A DNA stretch of 64,000 nt from Takakia lepidozioides (taxonomy: Eukaryota; Streptophyta; Takakiopsida; Takakiales; Takakiaceae), in the NCBI GenBank assembly GCA_030704615.1, contig CM060731.1:50778001-50842000 (forward strand), in the 5' to 3' direction. Below, in pieces: positions 43,585 through 62,399 of the stretch. The notes below the pieces were generated by a model, which saw only the letters and a list, made by a program, of their open reading frames with translations, did not search any database and was not told the DNA's origin. Position 1 is the stretch's first letter; every line of letters begins with the position of its first letter. Made by a program: the position numbers and the translations under genes.

Positions 43585-46500
43585 ATGGCGATGGAGGAGA
43601 CGGAGAGGCAAGAGGCAATTGGGAGGTCTCAGACTGGAAGATTTGTATCGGGAAATTCACTATTTCCTGTGCAATTTTCTTCGTATGCAGGCACCACTGC
43701 AGGATCCGCTTTGCCAGGAGCTGTCTCATCGCTGTTCCCGGTCGCTGCAAGTGTGAGCCCTATCTCTTCCTTCCTCTACGGTGTGTGTGTGTTTTAAGAA
43801 GGTTAAAATGTGTATGTGTGCCTCCGTATCCTTGTAACCGTAGACATTGTGCCAATTCTGACATGCAGACTGTGGTGAGTTTTTTTGAACGAATCTGGGT
43901 TTATCCCAAACCCTAATTGAAAACCGTAGTTGGAGTTATTCGTTTAGTGGATTGTGACCTCTGAACGGTAAATGCTGAATTCTTGAGCCTGTAGATGGGT
44001 ACAGGTGGATGCGGAGCAAGGCTCAGAGCCCCCTCAGTCATGGCTCTCGAATTCCAGCTTTGCAGAGAGCTTGTTGCCTCTTAGACAACATGGAGATGGA
44101 GAGGGGGAGGGAGAAAAAGTGCCAGCAGACGGAGAGGGAGCGACACAGAGCGATGGCGGAGAAGGGAATGAGAAAGGCAGAATCGGGCGGCAACCAACAA
44201 GCTCGAGCTCGAGCTCAGATATGGAATTGTCAGCTGAGGAAGAGAAGGGAGAAATGCAGCGAACAGTGTCTGAACGGAGACGACGGAGAGAGAAAAAGAA
44301 ACGGAAGAGAAAGAGAGAGGAGGAGGAGAGGAGGAAACGGAAGGAACGCAAGAGAACAGGTGATGATAGTCAAATTGGGTCATTGGAGGGCCTTTCTCTC
44401 CAGAGAAAAACTACTGTGAAAGTATGGGCAGATGGAAAAGCAAAGCCACCAAAGGAATATTACTTTGATACTCGTGGGGACAGAGACAACCTGGCCTTTG
44501 GATCTATCTACAGGTGGGTGAATTTTCATTTGGATTGTTAAATCTGCTGGCAGTTTTACATGACAAGGAAAGGTTTGATTGACAATGAGATCAAAATGAT
44601 AGAGTAAGAAAATAAAAATACTTTTAATGTCTATGGCTTGATTTGTGACAGGATGGATATAGCACGATACCATCTTCTGAGGAGCGGGATGGGGCTAGAG
44701 CAAGAGGAGGTCACAAGAAAGAGAAAAACCACTGGTTTGGATGATGTAGAAGCGGATGGGTTTATTCCAGAGAAAACAGGCTCCCGTTACTGGTCAACAG
44801 AAGCTGCAGCACGGGAGAAACAGCGTGACTTCAAGCGCATTCGAGTTCATTCTGTCCGCCCTGACGGAAATGCAAACCCAAGTTTTCTGTTTCCTGAGGA
44901 ATTTATACCAGTTGATGGCCCAAGGAGACAGAAGGTACTAATCCATGCTATTTTCTTGACTCCAATCATGAATGGCTCTTTCATGGTCATTTCCCCTGTC
45001 ATAAATTCCTGGTTGCAATGGCATTACAGCAGGTAAAAAAGTGAACTTGTGAAATGAATTCTCAACATCTCTGTAACTGGTGCCATCCTACCTCTTCTGA
45101 TGCCACTTGCTAATGCAGAAAGGAGAGGAAGAAATGGAAGTGGAAACAGAAGGGGAGAGCTGGGAGGATTATGTGCAACGGCGAACAAGAGAGTTCAACA
45201 CTTCGACACGTGAGCGACCACAGGACGAAAGTGTGTGGCTTGCATTTGTGCAATTCCAGGTTATATCTTGTTCTTTCTCTCTTTCTCACACACTTATAGA
45301 AAATGGCGGAGATTGAAATCCCGATTAGTAAAAGCCAAAGAAAAAATGTTGCTCAAACATGAACCAGCTGCTGCCTGGGACAAGTCTACTCTGGGCTTCT
45401 TGACAGCCCATGATGAAGAAAGTCCAAAGACAAGGGCTTTCTCATGATGGGCACATGAATTTCAGACTAAGTATGGTTCCTACCTTTGATCCTGAAGTTA
45501 ACTCAAATGGGATAAAGGGATCCATGACTGATCTGTGGGCGTGATAATGAGGATCGAAAACATTCTACTAGAAAACTCTTACTGCTTATATTCTTACTGA
45601 GACAAAGAAGCTCATGACAGCTCTAAAAATGTGGCACCCTGCAGATTGGATCTTTGCATCAGATTAATTCCATGGTAAAGAGGGAAAATGTAGAAGCTTA
45701 GCATCAACTCTATAATGAAGTTCCTGTTTGAGATCAAAGGTGATGTCTTCTATGGCAGGATGAATTGATTCAAGCTACTCCAAAGAAGGGGGCCAAACAA
45801 CAAGCGATCGACAAAAAGATCTCCATCTTGGAAAAGGCCCTGGAACTTCATGGAGAGAGTGAGGAGCTTACGTTACTCTACTTACAGACATGTAGCCTTC
45901 GAGATCCAATTGCTGGCATGTTGATAAAATGGGAAGACTCAGTCGTTCGGTTTTCTGGGAGCTACTCGTTCTGGAAGGCATTTCTTCGGTTCCATTCTTC
46001 ACAGTTCTCTATCTTCTCGGTCTCCTCTCTTCGTTCATTATTTGTTCGAGCTCTCCGGGCACTCGCTGCTGCACGTGACCGGTTGCTACATGGGGTTTGT
46101 GCCTGTCCCTCTCTACCCCCTCATTTCTCCCTCTTGTAAAATTCTCTCCCCGGCAGCTGACCTGCATGAGGCGCTCTGTCTTCCGGCAGGAGTCATTTGA
46201 TGCGCTTTTCTTGTTCTCTGGCTGCGAGAGACCTGTGACAGTTTGAGATTGTCACCTCAGTGAGAGCAGCAGTTACATCCTGCATGTACAAATGCTGCAA
46301 GGTTACAGCATATGTGTACTGGCAGAACATTGTACTTAGGCATTTAGTATGTCTTACAGACGTAAGTACACTTGCATTAAACCACGTATGCTGCTGTGTT
46401 GCAGAAGGGGCAGGAGGAGTTGGATAGGTACAAAGGGCCGATAGAGGATGCTGAGAGGGCAATGGTTGCCATGTTGGCAGACAGGTGTCACTTTGAGCTG

Positions 46501-49500
46501 CATACAGGTCATACAGAGCTGGCTGTTGGCCTTTACCAGGCTGCCATCGAGTACTCTTTATTTGCTCCCCCGATCCAGCTCAATGAGGTTAGCAAACGTA
46601 GGCTTTTTGAGGCCTTTTGGGACAGCCAAGCTCAAAGAGTGGGGGAGGAGGGTGCATTGGGTTGGGCCACATGGCTTGAGCAGGAGGAGGAGCAAATCCT
46701 GGGGGCACAATCCCATGAAGCCCAAGAAGCAGAGGAGCAACCAGGTACTTTTTCTCTCTGCACGTTCTTTGATGTTTGCCCTCAAGTTGCAAGTCTTTAT
46801 GCAGGTTCGGCAATTTGGACTAGGGTTCAGTCGTTGCATTGTGATCAATCCACATACAGTGTTCAGTGCGCAATGGATAACAGGTATTGAACCATGTCGC
46901 AGTTAGATAGATACCAGTTGATGTACTTCCAAGTAAAAAAGTGGGTTGGTGATTGATATCTGAAAGACTTAGGCTTTGGAACAGGGGGTTGGACGGGATG
47001 GTCAGAGCAACCTGCTACCACCTTTGACAGCAGCAGGCAGATGAGCAATGAGGGGGCAGTGATGGTAGAAGCTGCTGATGAGGGGGAGGAGATTGTTGAT
47101 GGAGACACAGACGATGAGGATGAGGCTGCCTTGCTAGCAAAGCTGGGTTTGTCTTCCATTGATGCTGGAAAGGAGTTGGAAGTTACAGATGTCAGTGTGT
47201 GGCAGCGGTGGGCTGAAGAAGAGAGATTGCGAGGTGTTGAGCAGTGTTTTCCTGTCCATGGTATGATCCCACTCTTTTCTTCATTCGTAGTCCTTTTAGC
47301 ATTGCTCCTATCCATCCCTCTCAATTATTTCATGGTTGTACGACTGAGTGACAGCGAGAGAGCTCCACTCATGATGTGTCCCTGGCTGGCCGTATCATCT
47401 TAAAAGTCAGATTTTCAATCTCAGTATGCTAGTGTAGCCCTCTACTTGTATTGATATGTTACTGAGTCGCTGTGGTTGCTCTACCTGTATGCACCATAGT
47501 TACCAGGGAGGGAGAGAGAGACTGATCTCTATGGCTACTGGCCTGGCAGCGCAGATGGGCAACACAGAGGAGAGAGATGAAGAGCTGGAGAGAATGGTGG
47601 TTTTTGAGGATGTCAGACAGTCACTTTTCTCTATGACATCAGAATTAGCTCTTTGTAATTTAATAGGCCACTTTCTTGAATTCGCCGATATGCCTCTGCC
47701 TAACTGGTCAGTCTCTTTCTGCCTCCCCTTTTCTCAAGCTGGCACAATGTATGTTTTAGTACCATTTTGGATAGTTTGGCAAGTAGCATGTCTGTGAAAG
47801 AAAAGCATGTCTGTTATCGGTCTATGAAGGTTCTGACTTTGCAGCTTGTTTCATGGCTATGCAGGTGCTCCTCCAATGAAAGCAGTACGAAGGAGAGACT
47901 TGAAGGCTTGGAATCTCTAACAGGCTCTATATGGACACTTTTAGAAACTCTTAACATAAAGAACGCTTCTGAGCATGTAGTTGATCCCCTCTCTGACAAT
48001 ATGAACAGCCATCAATGTGTGTATGGAGGGACCATTTTGAGGAGTCTAGTGGGAGGCCTAGAATGGTTTCGTAAGAGCAATAGCCGAGCCAATTTTGTGC
48101 ACAATGTGCTACTCTTGCTTCAAACTCATGGTACCCAAGTTCTTTCCAAAAGCCACTGGGGTCTAACACAAGGGTTGCTATCAGTCCAAGGGGGAGCAGC
48201 AGAAGGTGGGGCATTGGCCTCCAAGCCTCTAGTAAAGAAGCTGCTCAAGACCTATCGTCAGGTATGGCTCTATTCTGTTGCTGTCTATTCATCTTGCTAG
48301 AAAAAGGTGGACACTTGAAATAGTCTTGTGAATGAATAACCTTGACGACAACCTTTGCACTTAAAGGACACTGGAAGAGGTGCGGACACAGATGGGTACA
48401 GCAACCAGAGTATCTCACTGTAGCCTTATTCGGGAAAAGCTTCCAGGGTAGTGCCTCATATGGAAATAATAGTCTAACTCAAAGAGGCAGAAGCTGCAGC
48501 TGGCACATGATATGGGAAACTTGAATACAAACATGAAAGGGCAAGGAGCGCTAAGACTAGTAGGCCTGAAAGCATTAGGCGATGATTCATCAACCAACTA
48601 GAAGATCAAACAAAGCCCAAGCTCAAGCGGCAAAAAGCAGGAAACCATGCTGCAAGAAACAGGAACCACAGTTGATTCCTGCCGAACTTTCTTTGTATCA
48701 CCTGGAGAGGAGAGTTGCGTCATGTCACGGCCAGTTGAGTCCTTTTGCTTCTTCCTCATTTGCTCTCAAGAGAGTCTGTTTCAAATTACAGGCAGCTCTT
48801 CTTATATATAGATCTCTGCTTGGTGCATTCTCAATTTATGACCAGGCAAACTTGCCTCGCCAAGTTTTACCATTAATAGTTGCCCAGAAAGTTGCTGATA
48901 TCAAGCAATGATGTAGGCTCAATCAGTAAGCTTCCCTTGCAAATTGGTCATAGTCTTTCTATTCCTTGAAAATCGTTGTCTGCGGACATCCACAATTGTA
49001 CAGTCACAGTTGTCCTTCCATGTAGTTTTTTGCACGTGTCATGTTTGTGTATGTTCAGATATATACAGGTGTCACAGTACAATTGCAGAGCCTAAAAGTG
49101 ACTTCTTGTATAACTTGACAGGATCTGGCATTGTGGGCTGCATACGCAAGAGTAGAAGGAGCAGCAGGTCACATGGAAACAGCTCGCAAAGTCTTTGATA
49201 CAACTCTTGCGTCTCTTATGGCCCTGCCAGCAGTATATACCTTCTCCCTCTCCCTCTCTTTGCACATCAGAGATGCCTTGCAGCGTTATCTGTTTGAAGC
49301 TCTCTAACGTAGAGAATCTCTCAAGTTAGAGAAGCGTTGTGGTTGTTGTTGGCTGATTGTTGGGGGCCCACTTGTTCCTTGTTTCTTTGTCCCATAAGCT
49401 TTTGTGAACATTATAAAATTTCTTGCTTTCTTTCTTCCTTGCACGAGGCAACTTGAGCAGCAATGAACAAGCCAGGTAGCAGCAAAAAATTTCATATTGT

Positions 49501-52500
49501 TCATATTGAGTCCCACTATTGGAGTGAGCCCCTAACAAAGGTAGTGTCTGTTCCCTTTTGTTCTGTCAAAAACTGGGCCGCAAGGCTACAGCAAACTTAT
49601 GAGTACACACTCTCCCTGCACTGGGTCTTCTCTTTTGCTTTACTTTGTACCTTGATCCTTTGGGCCTCCTGCCATCATCATAATTCCTTTCTTTCCCTCC
49701 TGCGTGGGGACTTTCACATTTGTTCCATATTTTAATTTTTTTCTGGTCGGTATTCTAATTTTGTCCCTTGAGCCATTTGGGCCCCTGACAGACATCCTCT
49801 CTCACTGCTTTGTGAGAAGGGGGGTTCAAAAGTCTATTTATTCCTTCCAAATTTGGAGATTTTTTTCTTTCGGTTTCTTTTCTGCATTCCTGATATCTCA
49901 CTAAAAGAACCTTGTTGTCCAAAATGGGTCCTTACTCCTCGACTGAACATGCAGGAAGCACAAAATGATGCACCCTTACTATATTTGGCATACGCGGACA
50001 TGGAGGTTTCCCATGGATGCATCAGTCGTGCATTAGACATTCTTTGCTACTTTGGATCTGGGACCCCTTACTCTGCCTCCGTTTCAATCAATGACCAGCC
50101 CATTCCCGCACCCCTGATTCTGAAGGCAAGACTGGGTTTTCAACACCACTTACAAAATGTCCGTAGATCACATACATATGTGCGAGACACAGCATCATAT
50201 ACACAGGACCGGTCTGGCTATGGCGGAGCCCTTGATGAGAGAGCAGTGACTGTGGTGGCCTGTGTTGCACTCTTTGAGGAGTTGACTTCAGGGTGGGAAG
50301 CAGCCATCTCCGTATTTGAAGACAGCCTTGCATTCACCCTTCCTGGTACTCACTCATCGTGTTCCTCTTTCTGTCTATCTCCTCTGCCAGAATGTGCCGT
50401 TATTTGTAAACTAAAATAAACCTGATGTCTTCCTAGATGATGTTGATGCTGTCCCATAAATCAACACTCTATTTTTTGTGACCATATCTTCTTGCTGGGG
50501 AAGACAGATTTGGGGGGACCACTTGTATCGGCTTTTGCTTTATTAGAAGTGCATTGCAGAGTGCTACTGTGAATGCAGAGTGCCCGTGGTGACACCTGGG
50601 TCCAGGTAGAAACTCAAAGTGTCTATCGTAGCCAATTTGGGCAGTCAACAGTAATGCTTTCCTGACTGATTTCGGTATGAATGGTCTTGATAGAAAAACG
50701 AAAGCAAAGCAGAGAGTGTGAGGCGCTAATGGAGCGCTACATAGCCATGATGGAAAGGAGTATGCCAGGTCTCAAACCAGCACTTGTCCGTCGCACGGTG
50801 TTGCGAGGGTTTTTACAGTACCCTTACAACCCTTCTCTCTTGGCGGTCTACGTACGGACCACAGCTTCGACTTACCGTCTCCGTCGATTTTTTGATGACT
50901 CTTTTGAAAGGTTTGGCCTCACAGAGCTTATTTGCCTTGCATCAGTGTTGAGGGAGGAACGAGATAGACATTCTCATAGGTATAGATCATTCCCAGGACA
51001 GGTCTATAACTTTGCATACCTTTGCCGTGTATATGGTTCAAATTGAACTGATTGCAAAGGAAGGTTATGGAATGAAGTTTCGAGTGGAGAATTTACACAG
51101 ACAATCCATTTTCTGCCCATCTGCTCACTGTTACAATATATTCGTTATGTATGTTATAATATCCACTGTTCTGTACTCTCATACCCCTTCTATAGCCAAT
51201 GAGAGAGAGAAAGGAAAAGAAAACTTCATAGCCTCCATACAATGTCAGGTAGGGAAAGGAGAAACGGTATCGTCTCTATTTTCTGGTAGTACAAACAGGA
51301 CAGATTCTAGTCTCATTGCGTGTTACTCCAGCACCCTCTCAATGTATGTGTCAGCTTCTGTTATGATATGATCTAGAGTTTCTAAGTTGATTATGAATTT
51401 CAATGTTTGTTGTGGAGATAAATGTGGTTTGACTGTGCAGGAACCCATCAACTATGCTGTGGCTTTTTGCCCTCTCTACAGAATTAGGGAGGGAGAAGGG
51501 GAGCGCCGGAGCTCGCATCAGGAGCCTACTTGAGCGGGCTCTTGAGACAAGGGCTACACAGCAGTCAGTTCTACTCTGGCGTATCTATCTAGCATATGAG
51601 TTTGAGCATACTCACAATGCTGAGGCTGCACGTCGTGTCTATTTGCGAGCTATACACGCCTGTCCCTGGTATATACTCTGTCTCTCTCCCTTTCTCCATC
51701 CATATATCAATATCCATTCTCTGATACATGGTGCGGGGTATTCTCACCAGAGAGTGACCCTTATCAGGAACATCAAGAACATTGTTTCTGCTCCTCTGTT
51801 CACCAACTTAGCCCTGGCCCTAGCCCTGGCCCTGTTGGGGTCTAATTACTGGCAGGTCACACATAGCAGATTGATGCTTCTGTGAAGGGCTTGCTAGAGG
51901 ATATCTGGAAAGCCCAAACTGTTTGTTTATACCAAGGTAACTCCCACTACCAGAGTGAGCCCTCACAAAGGTAGTGTCTGTTCCCTTTGGTTCCACCCAA
52001 ACTAGCTGCGGGGTCTCTGGCCACCAGGTTACGCAAACGTCTTATGAGTACATTCTCACCATTTCTTTTTTCTAGACGGAATGTAAACTCAGGGTGAGGA
52101 GTCTACCTTTTGAACAATGAACAGATGCAGAGAGGCAAGGGAGATTGCCAATGCCCAGTGTGCGGGTGGCCTGAAGACAATACCCATTTTCTGATACACT
52201 GTCCAGGGTTTTCTCATCAGAGAGGACCATCTTCAAGCGCAGTCCCTGCAACTTTGTTGACCAACTTTCAAAATCTCAAGGCCTAATGCCATGTTGGGTT
52301 CTATTTGCTGGGCAGCTCACGCACAGCAGATTGTGCTTGTACTTGTGTGAAGGGCTTTCTAGAGGAAATCTGGAAAGGCCACAAGGCCCCGGCAAATAAC
52401 ATGTGAAGTTTTTCCTTTCTTTCTCTTCCCCTCTCTCTGCCCATGTTGGCTGTAAGAGAATTCTCGCTGCTTTGTTCCGACAGTGTTCCAGAAATTCCTG

Positions 52501-52683
52501 ATGTGTGACTTGAAATGCAGGTCCAAAACACTTTGGCTGGATGGATTCACAAGGCTTAGTGCTATCATGACCACGAAGGAACTATCAGAGTTCCAGGAGA
52601 TAATGCGAGACAAAGAGTTGCGCCTCCGAACAGACGTTTATGAAATCCTCCTTCAAGATGCTGAGAATGATGAAGCGATTTGA
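43585..52683 (+). CDS. NRDE2: NRDE2 homologue, nuclear RNA surveillance/splicing factor
   Basis: Fifteen exons: 43585-43752, 44005-44513, 44652-44934, 45119-45259, 45759-46094, 46157-46234, 46405-46744, 46985-47260, 47550-47706, 47865-48261, 49122-49232, 49955-50345, 50694-50910, 51441-51668, 52521-52683. Phases agree throughout and give 1264 residues. N-terminal landmarks are SLFPVAAS and PPQSWLSNSSFAESLL, then a long Arg/Lys/Glu tract (RRRREKKKRKRKREEEE) and YYFDTRGDRDNLAFGSIYR. The family core starts at GESWEDYVQRRTREFN and DESVWLAFVQFQ and continues as half-a-TPR repeats to CPWSKTLWLDGFTRLS and RDKELRLRTDVYEILLQDAE at the end. In animals NRDE2 binds the exosome helicase MTR4 and supports splicing; in worms it acts in nuclear RNAi. 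Exon 6 (46157-46234) is the least certain. Introns contain several LINE 3-prime ends. Confidence 0.95.
49490..49610 (+). repeat. LINE 3-prime-end fragment in an NRDE2 intron
   Basis: CACTATTGGAGTGAGCCCCT and ACAAAGGTAGTGTCTGTTCC are followed by ACTGGGCCGCAAGGCTACAG and CTTATGAGTAC. The order is the same as in the fuller copies at 51.9 and 57.5 kb. Confidence 0.6.
51690..52060 (+). pseudogene. LINE 3-prime end in an NRDE2 intron
   Basis: The start (TACATGGTGCGGGGTATTCTC with CCAGAGAG) corresponds to the HxxCPGYSHQR motif of the zinc domain, then the ORF end (CACACATAGCAGATTGATGC), then the 3-prime UTR through TGCGGGGTCTCTGGCCACC and CTTATGAGTAC at about 52050. It is 5-prime truncated, sense to the gene. 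Confidence 0.65.
52075..52400 (+). pseudogene. LINE C-terminal zinc-domain copy in the last NRDE2 intron
   Basis: Codes in broken frames for the CQCPVCGWPEDN-like knuckle and HFLIHCPGFSHQR (52140-52225), then the end motif CACGCACAGCAGATTG. It follows the previous copy head to tail and ends 120 bp before the last exon acceptor. Confidence 0.6.
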
Positions 52684-54891
52684 GAGAGTCGATTAGCATT
52701 GGGAGATGGATCACTGCTAACCCTTGCAGAATGGTGTCGAGCGGAGGTGAGGCCGGATTGATCCCCATTCATTGTCTATTTCTGCAAAATAATGGCTGGA
52801 CATGACATCACTCGAACAGGATACTGACCTTGTCCGCGATGCTCACAAGTTGCAAAGGAGAGAGGCAAAAGGGTGTATGCTCATGTGTAATCCTTCACCC
52901 ACCTTGCAGTCCCCTCAGAGATAACAGCTCCTGATTCAGTGACAGTCCCATCATGGAATCGTCCTAGCTCTCTCGCAGCTGATGACATCCTAGTTGCTAG
53001 GTTCCAATGTACTCTAGTTGGACTTTTGAGTGGAGGTAGATTCAAAGCTCTCTCGAACTTTGACGTGAAGCAGGGTACCTAGATGTGTTATGAGGGGCAA
53101 TGTTATACCCTCCAGTGGCATAGCCAAAACGTTGCCAGGGCTGCCCTGCAGTGCATAATGAGCACTCCTCTGTGGCATTTATCAACCAACTCATTGCTGC
53201 AGAAGCCGGACATTCTTTGCATTGTTTGACTGGACATCGAGCTTAAAGCACTGTCCATATGAGAAGTGACAGGTAAAAACTAAAAACATGTGACATGTTA
53301 TTACTCTCATCAGTGAGTGGATGAGTTGTTAAACTACCAGAAACTTTGTGGTCCAGGGTAGTGTAAGGTCATCATCTGAGATTGAAATGGTTTTTTGAAA
53401 AATGACATTTGGCAGTCCTTTCATCTGTTGACTTCACACTTCAAGAACTGAATCTGTAAGGCCTGGCCACACCAGCTGTTAAAGGCCCTGTTATGTTATA
53501 CTTAGCAGTGATTTCCTTTAAGTTACGGCCGCACCAAACTGTTAGCGATTGTGCTACATTTAACACTAGCTAGATTTATGAGAGTTCATGGGAAAAAAGT
53601 TAGGGACTAAAACAGATCCAATGAACTTTAACTGGTACATGTGTAAGGCAATGCTATGCCCATTGAGTTTGCTTTACCCACAAGGGTGGATAATTTCCAC
53701 CCATAAGTTATCTAACCTTTGCACCAGGCTTGCCAAAAGGCCTATAACAGGAGGTCAACATATCAAATGTGTTCAAATATGACTGGCAGTAGCAGGTCGA
53801 CCTGCGCAGTCATTTGGCCATTGCCAGTAATATATAGCCTTCAGTTAGCTAGATAAAACTTTTTTTTTTCCTTTAATAAAAAGGGGAAGAAGCCCTTTAT
53901 ATCATATTAATAAAAGAAGTCTGGAAAAAATAACCAGGACAGGAGGCCAGAGGGCTTAAGCGATCGGGTAGCACCCCTGAACCAGCCGCCAAGGGCAAAG
54001 CTCTACACACAGATCATGGCTTACTGGGGAGACCAGCGAGCTAAAAGCCAGCCTGTTTAAAGCCTCATAGAAAATCTATCTAATAGAGCAACAGCGGAAG
54101 GAGACTCAGAAAACTGAGGATTGCTCCATTGCTAAACACTAACTACAGGCTATCTAGGAGGGGACTTCCTTTCTGAAACTTCCTTTCTGAATGGTTGCTC
54201 AAATGTCACAAGGTATAAGATATAGATATCCAGTCATTGCACATAATGAAAATTACATCAAGGGCATCATTTCAAAAGAGAGCGAAACATGCCCATATTT
54301 CAACAGGGAACAAATCATGATCAGATAGTACTTTGAGGATTACCCTGATTTGAGGGCATAACTTACCACCTGGCCCAAACAAGCACCGGCAACTCAAGCA
54401 GTGGTATCAAGCACACTAAAGCCATAATCATAATGTTAAGGTCTCAACATTCAACTATACTTTGCGCATTGAACTGGGTGCCGTAATACTGGTCTTGCTC
54501 CTCATTCCTAATTCCCAATTCCCAAATGGGTAAAGGCCTCACAAATGACATGGCTCCTTTGAGTCAGTCTAGTGTTGCCGCTGCCATTGCCACTCTAAAT
54601 GCAGCTCATAGAAGTGAGTCCAAACTTACTATATACAAAGCCTGTATGTCATACACCCATAAACAGATTAAATTCTTAAGCAAACCTTTTGGTTGTCAAT
54701 AGTACACTGCTCAATCCCTCCCATAAACTGTGAGAAAGATCTGCAATTTGTATTGGAGCCCATGGCTCCACAACAATGGTCAATAAAGAACTCCTGCTTG
54801 ACAATCTGTCTGGACCACAGGAAAAGACGGCAACACGAGGAGAAACCCTCCTAGGGTTCAATACAGACTGCAGCAATTGGCCAACACAGTC
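52684..54891. other. Intergenic between convergent NRDE2 and GGT
   Basis: No gene is recognised. The stretch contains a poly-T run (53860-53870) and AT-rich DNA, and must hold the 3-prime ends of both transcripts. Confidence 0.5.
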
Positions 54892-61155
<6,264 letters not shown>

Positions 61156-61640
61156 AGCTGGAAGCCACTAGCTCCCCAAACTCCCTACGCCTCTAGGCAC
61201 TGCCTCTGGAGTCGCCTTACTCGCATCAATAAACAAAATGTCTCGGTAACGGACAAATCAATTCCCTTTACAAATCCAAAACCAACCTTAAAACACAGAA
61301 ATCAACTCGTGGCACCAGGGGCACCAAACAGAGACAGTTAGACCTATTCAACACGTCAGAAGAACGGCTTCCGAGACTGGAAAGAAAAAACTTGAAAAAA
61401 TCACCATACAGAGAGTTCTCCTCACCAAATCTTCTCGAAAAACAATCCAGGAGAAAGGATCTGCAGGAAGAACGACGTGAAGTACGAAACGCTGCAGATC
61501 TCGCAGCAACAATTGCAGCAACGATCGAAGAGACGAGCGATTGAGAGAGCAAAAAGAGCGCGCAGGCAATGCCTCAGAAACCAGACCCGCTGGCTGCCAT
61601 GCGTTTCGTGCCACGTGTCGGTTATCCATTGCCTCGCGAG

Positions 61641-61904
61641 CACAACACTTTACGTGCGCTGTATGGACGATAAACCCGTCACGTCATCCATCCATTGAGA
61701 GAACGCTCAGAGGAATCATGGATGTGGATCGTCCAAGTGGATGAACTCGTGCTTGGACCGGTGCCCGTGAGAGGCAGCACAATACTTTACGTGCGCTGTA
61801 TGGACGATAAACCCGTCACGTCATCCATCCATTTGAGAGAGCGCTCAGAGGAATCATGGATGTGGATCGTCCAAGTGGAGTGTTTGGACCGGTGCCCGTG
61901 AGAG
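61641..61904. repeat. 137-bp tandem duplication upstream of GGT
   Basis: Unit 1 is 61641-61777 and unit 2 is 61778-61904. Both contain TTTACGTGCGCTGTATGGAC, CCCGTCACGTCATCCATCC and ATGGATGTGGATCGTCCAAG. Differences are a few substitutions and a small deletion in unit 2. The position, 490-750 bp upstream of the GGT start, puts it in the likely promoter. Each unit has an ACGTGCGC and a CACGTCA motif. Confidence 0.85.
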
Positions 61905-62040
61905 TCGAAGCAACGCGTTAGAGAGAAGTTACCACGGTTAAAGTAAAGGTCCAAAGGTTACTGTGGTAAGAGTGAGGACACGTAAGGGTCCCTATCTTCT
62001 TCACAAGTGGCTCTCGTCGTCTCCGCTCTCGCTCGTTCGG

Positions 62041-62137
62041 ATGCAGTCGAGGAAAGCCAAGCAGGTCTACAGGCACCACTCATTTGTCGCTGAGTGGGCG
62101 TCAGAGTCTATCATCATCGATCCCTTCACTCACCTTG
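62041..62137 (+). CDS. Possible first exon of a divergent gene
   Basis: An ATG opens a clean frame, MQSRKAKQVYRHHSFVAEW continuing to DPFTHLAI, ending at a GTGCAG donor. A second open piece at 62216-62333 (RFFRKPVITGNGIEVHHLLG, ending QRPR before GTTATG) could be exon 2, but the phases of the two do not fit with these borders. No further exon is found to the window end. The family is not recognised. Confidence 0.35.
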
Positions 62138-62399
62138 CCATTGGTGCAGATCCACTGAGATGAATGTGTGATGTTCCTGTGATGCATGAACGTTGAGTAA
62201 TATGTTCCTGCACAGGCGATTCTTTCGCAAGCCAGTGATAACTGGTAATGGAATCGAAGTCCATCATCTACTAGGCCCCACATGGCTGCATGCGGAGATA
62301 TTTTATCAAACACTGGCTGCGCAACGACCAAGGTTATGTGTCGAGAAGGGTGTTGTGATGAATTCAAAAACTTGTAATTTTCACACATGATATGATATT

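Noticed and set aside
44034-44383. Minus-strand Ser/Leu-rich ORFs near the NRDE2 start
   Set aside because: They mirror the Arg/Lys/Glu tract of NRDE2 exon 2.
48300-48600. Possible additional NRDE2 exon (ORFs at 48342-48524)
   Set aside because: Exon 10 and the exon at 49122 join in phase and give the continuous conserved sequence TYRQDLALWAAYARVEG, so nothing fits between.
49304-49538. Minus-strand ORFs in an NRDE2 intron
   Set aside because: Not protein-like and overlapping a LINE fragment.
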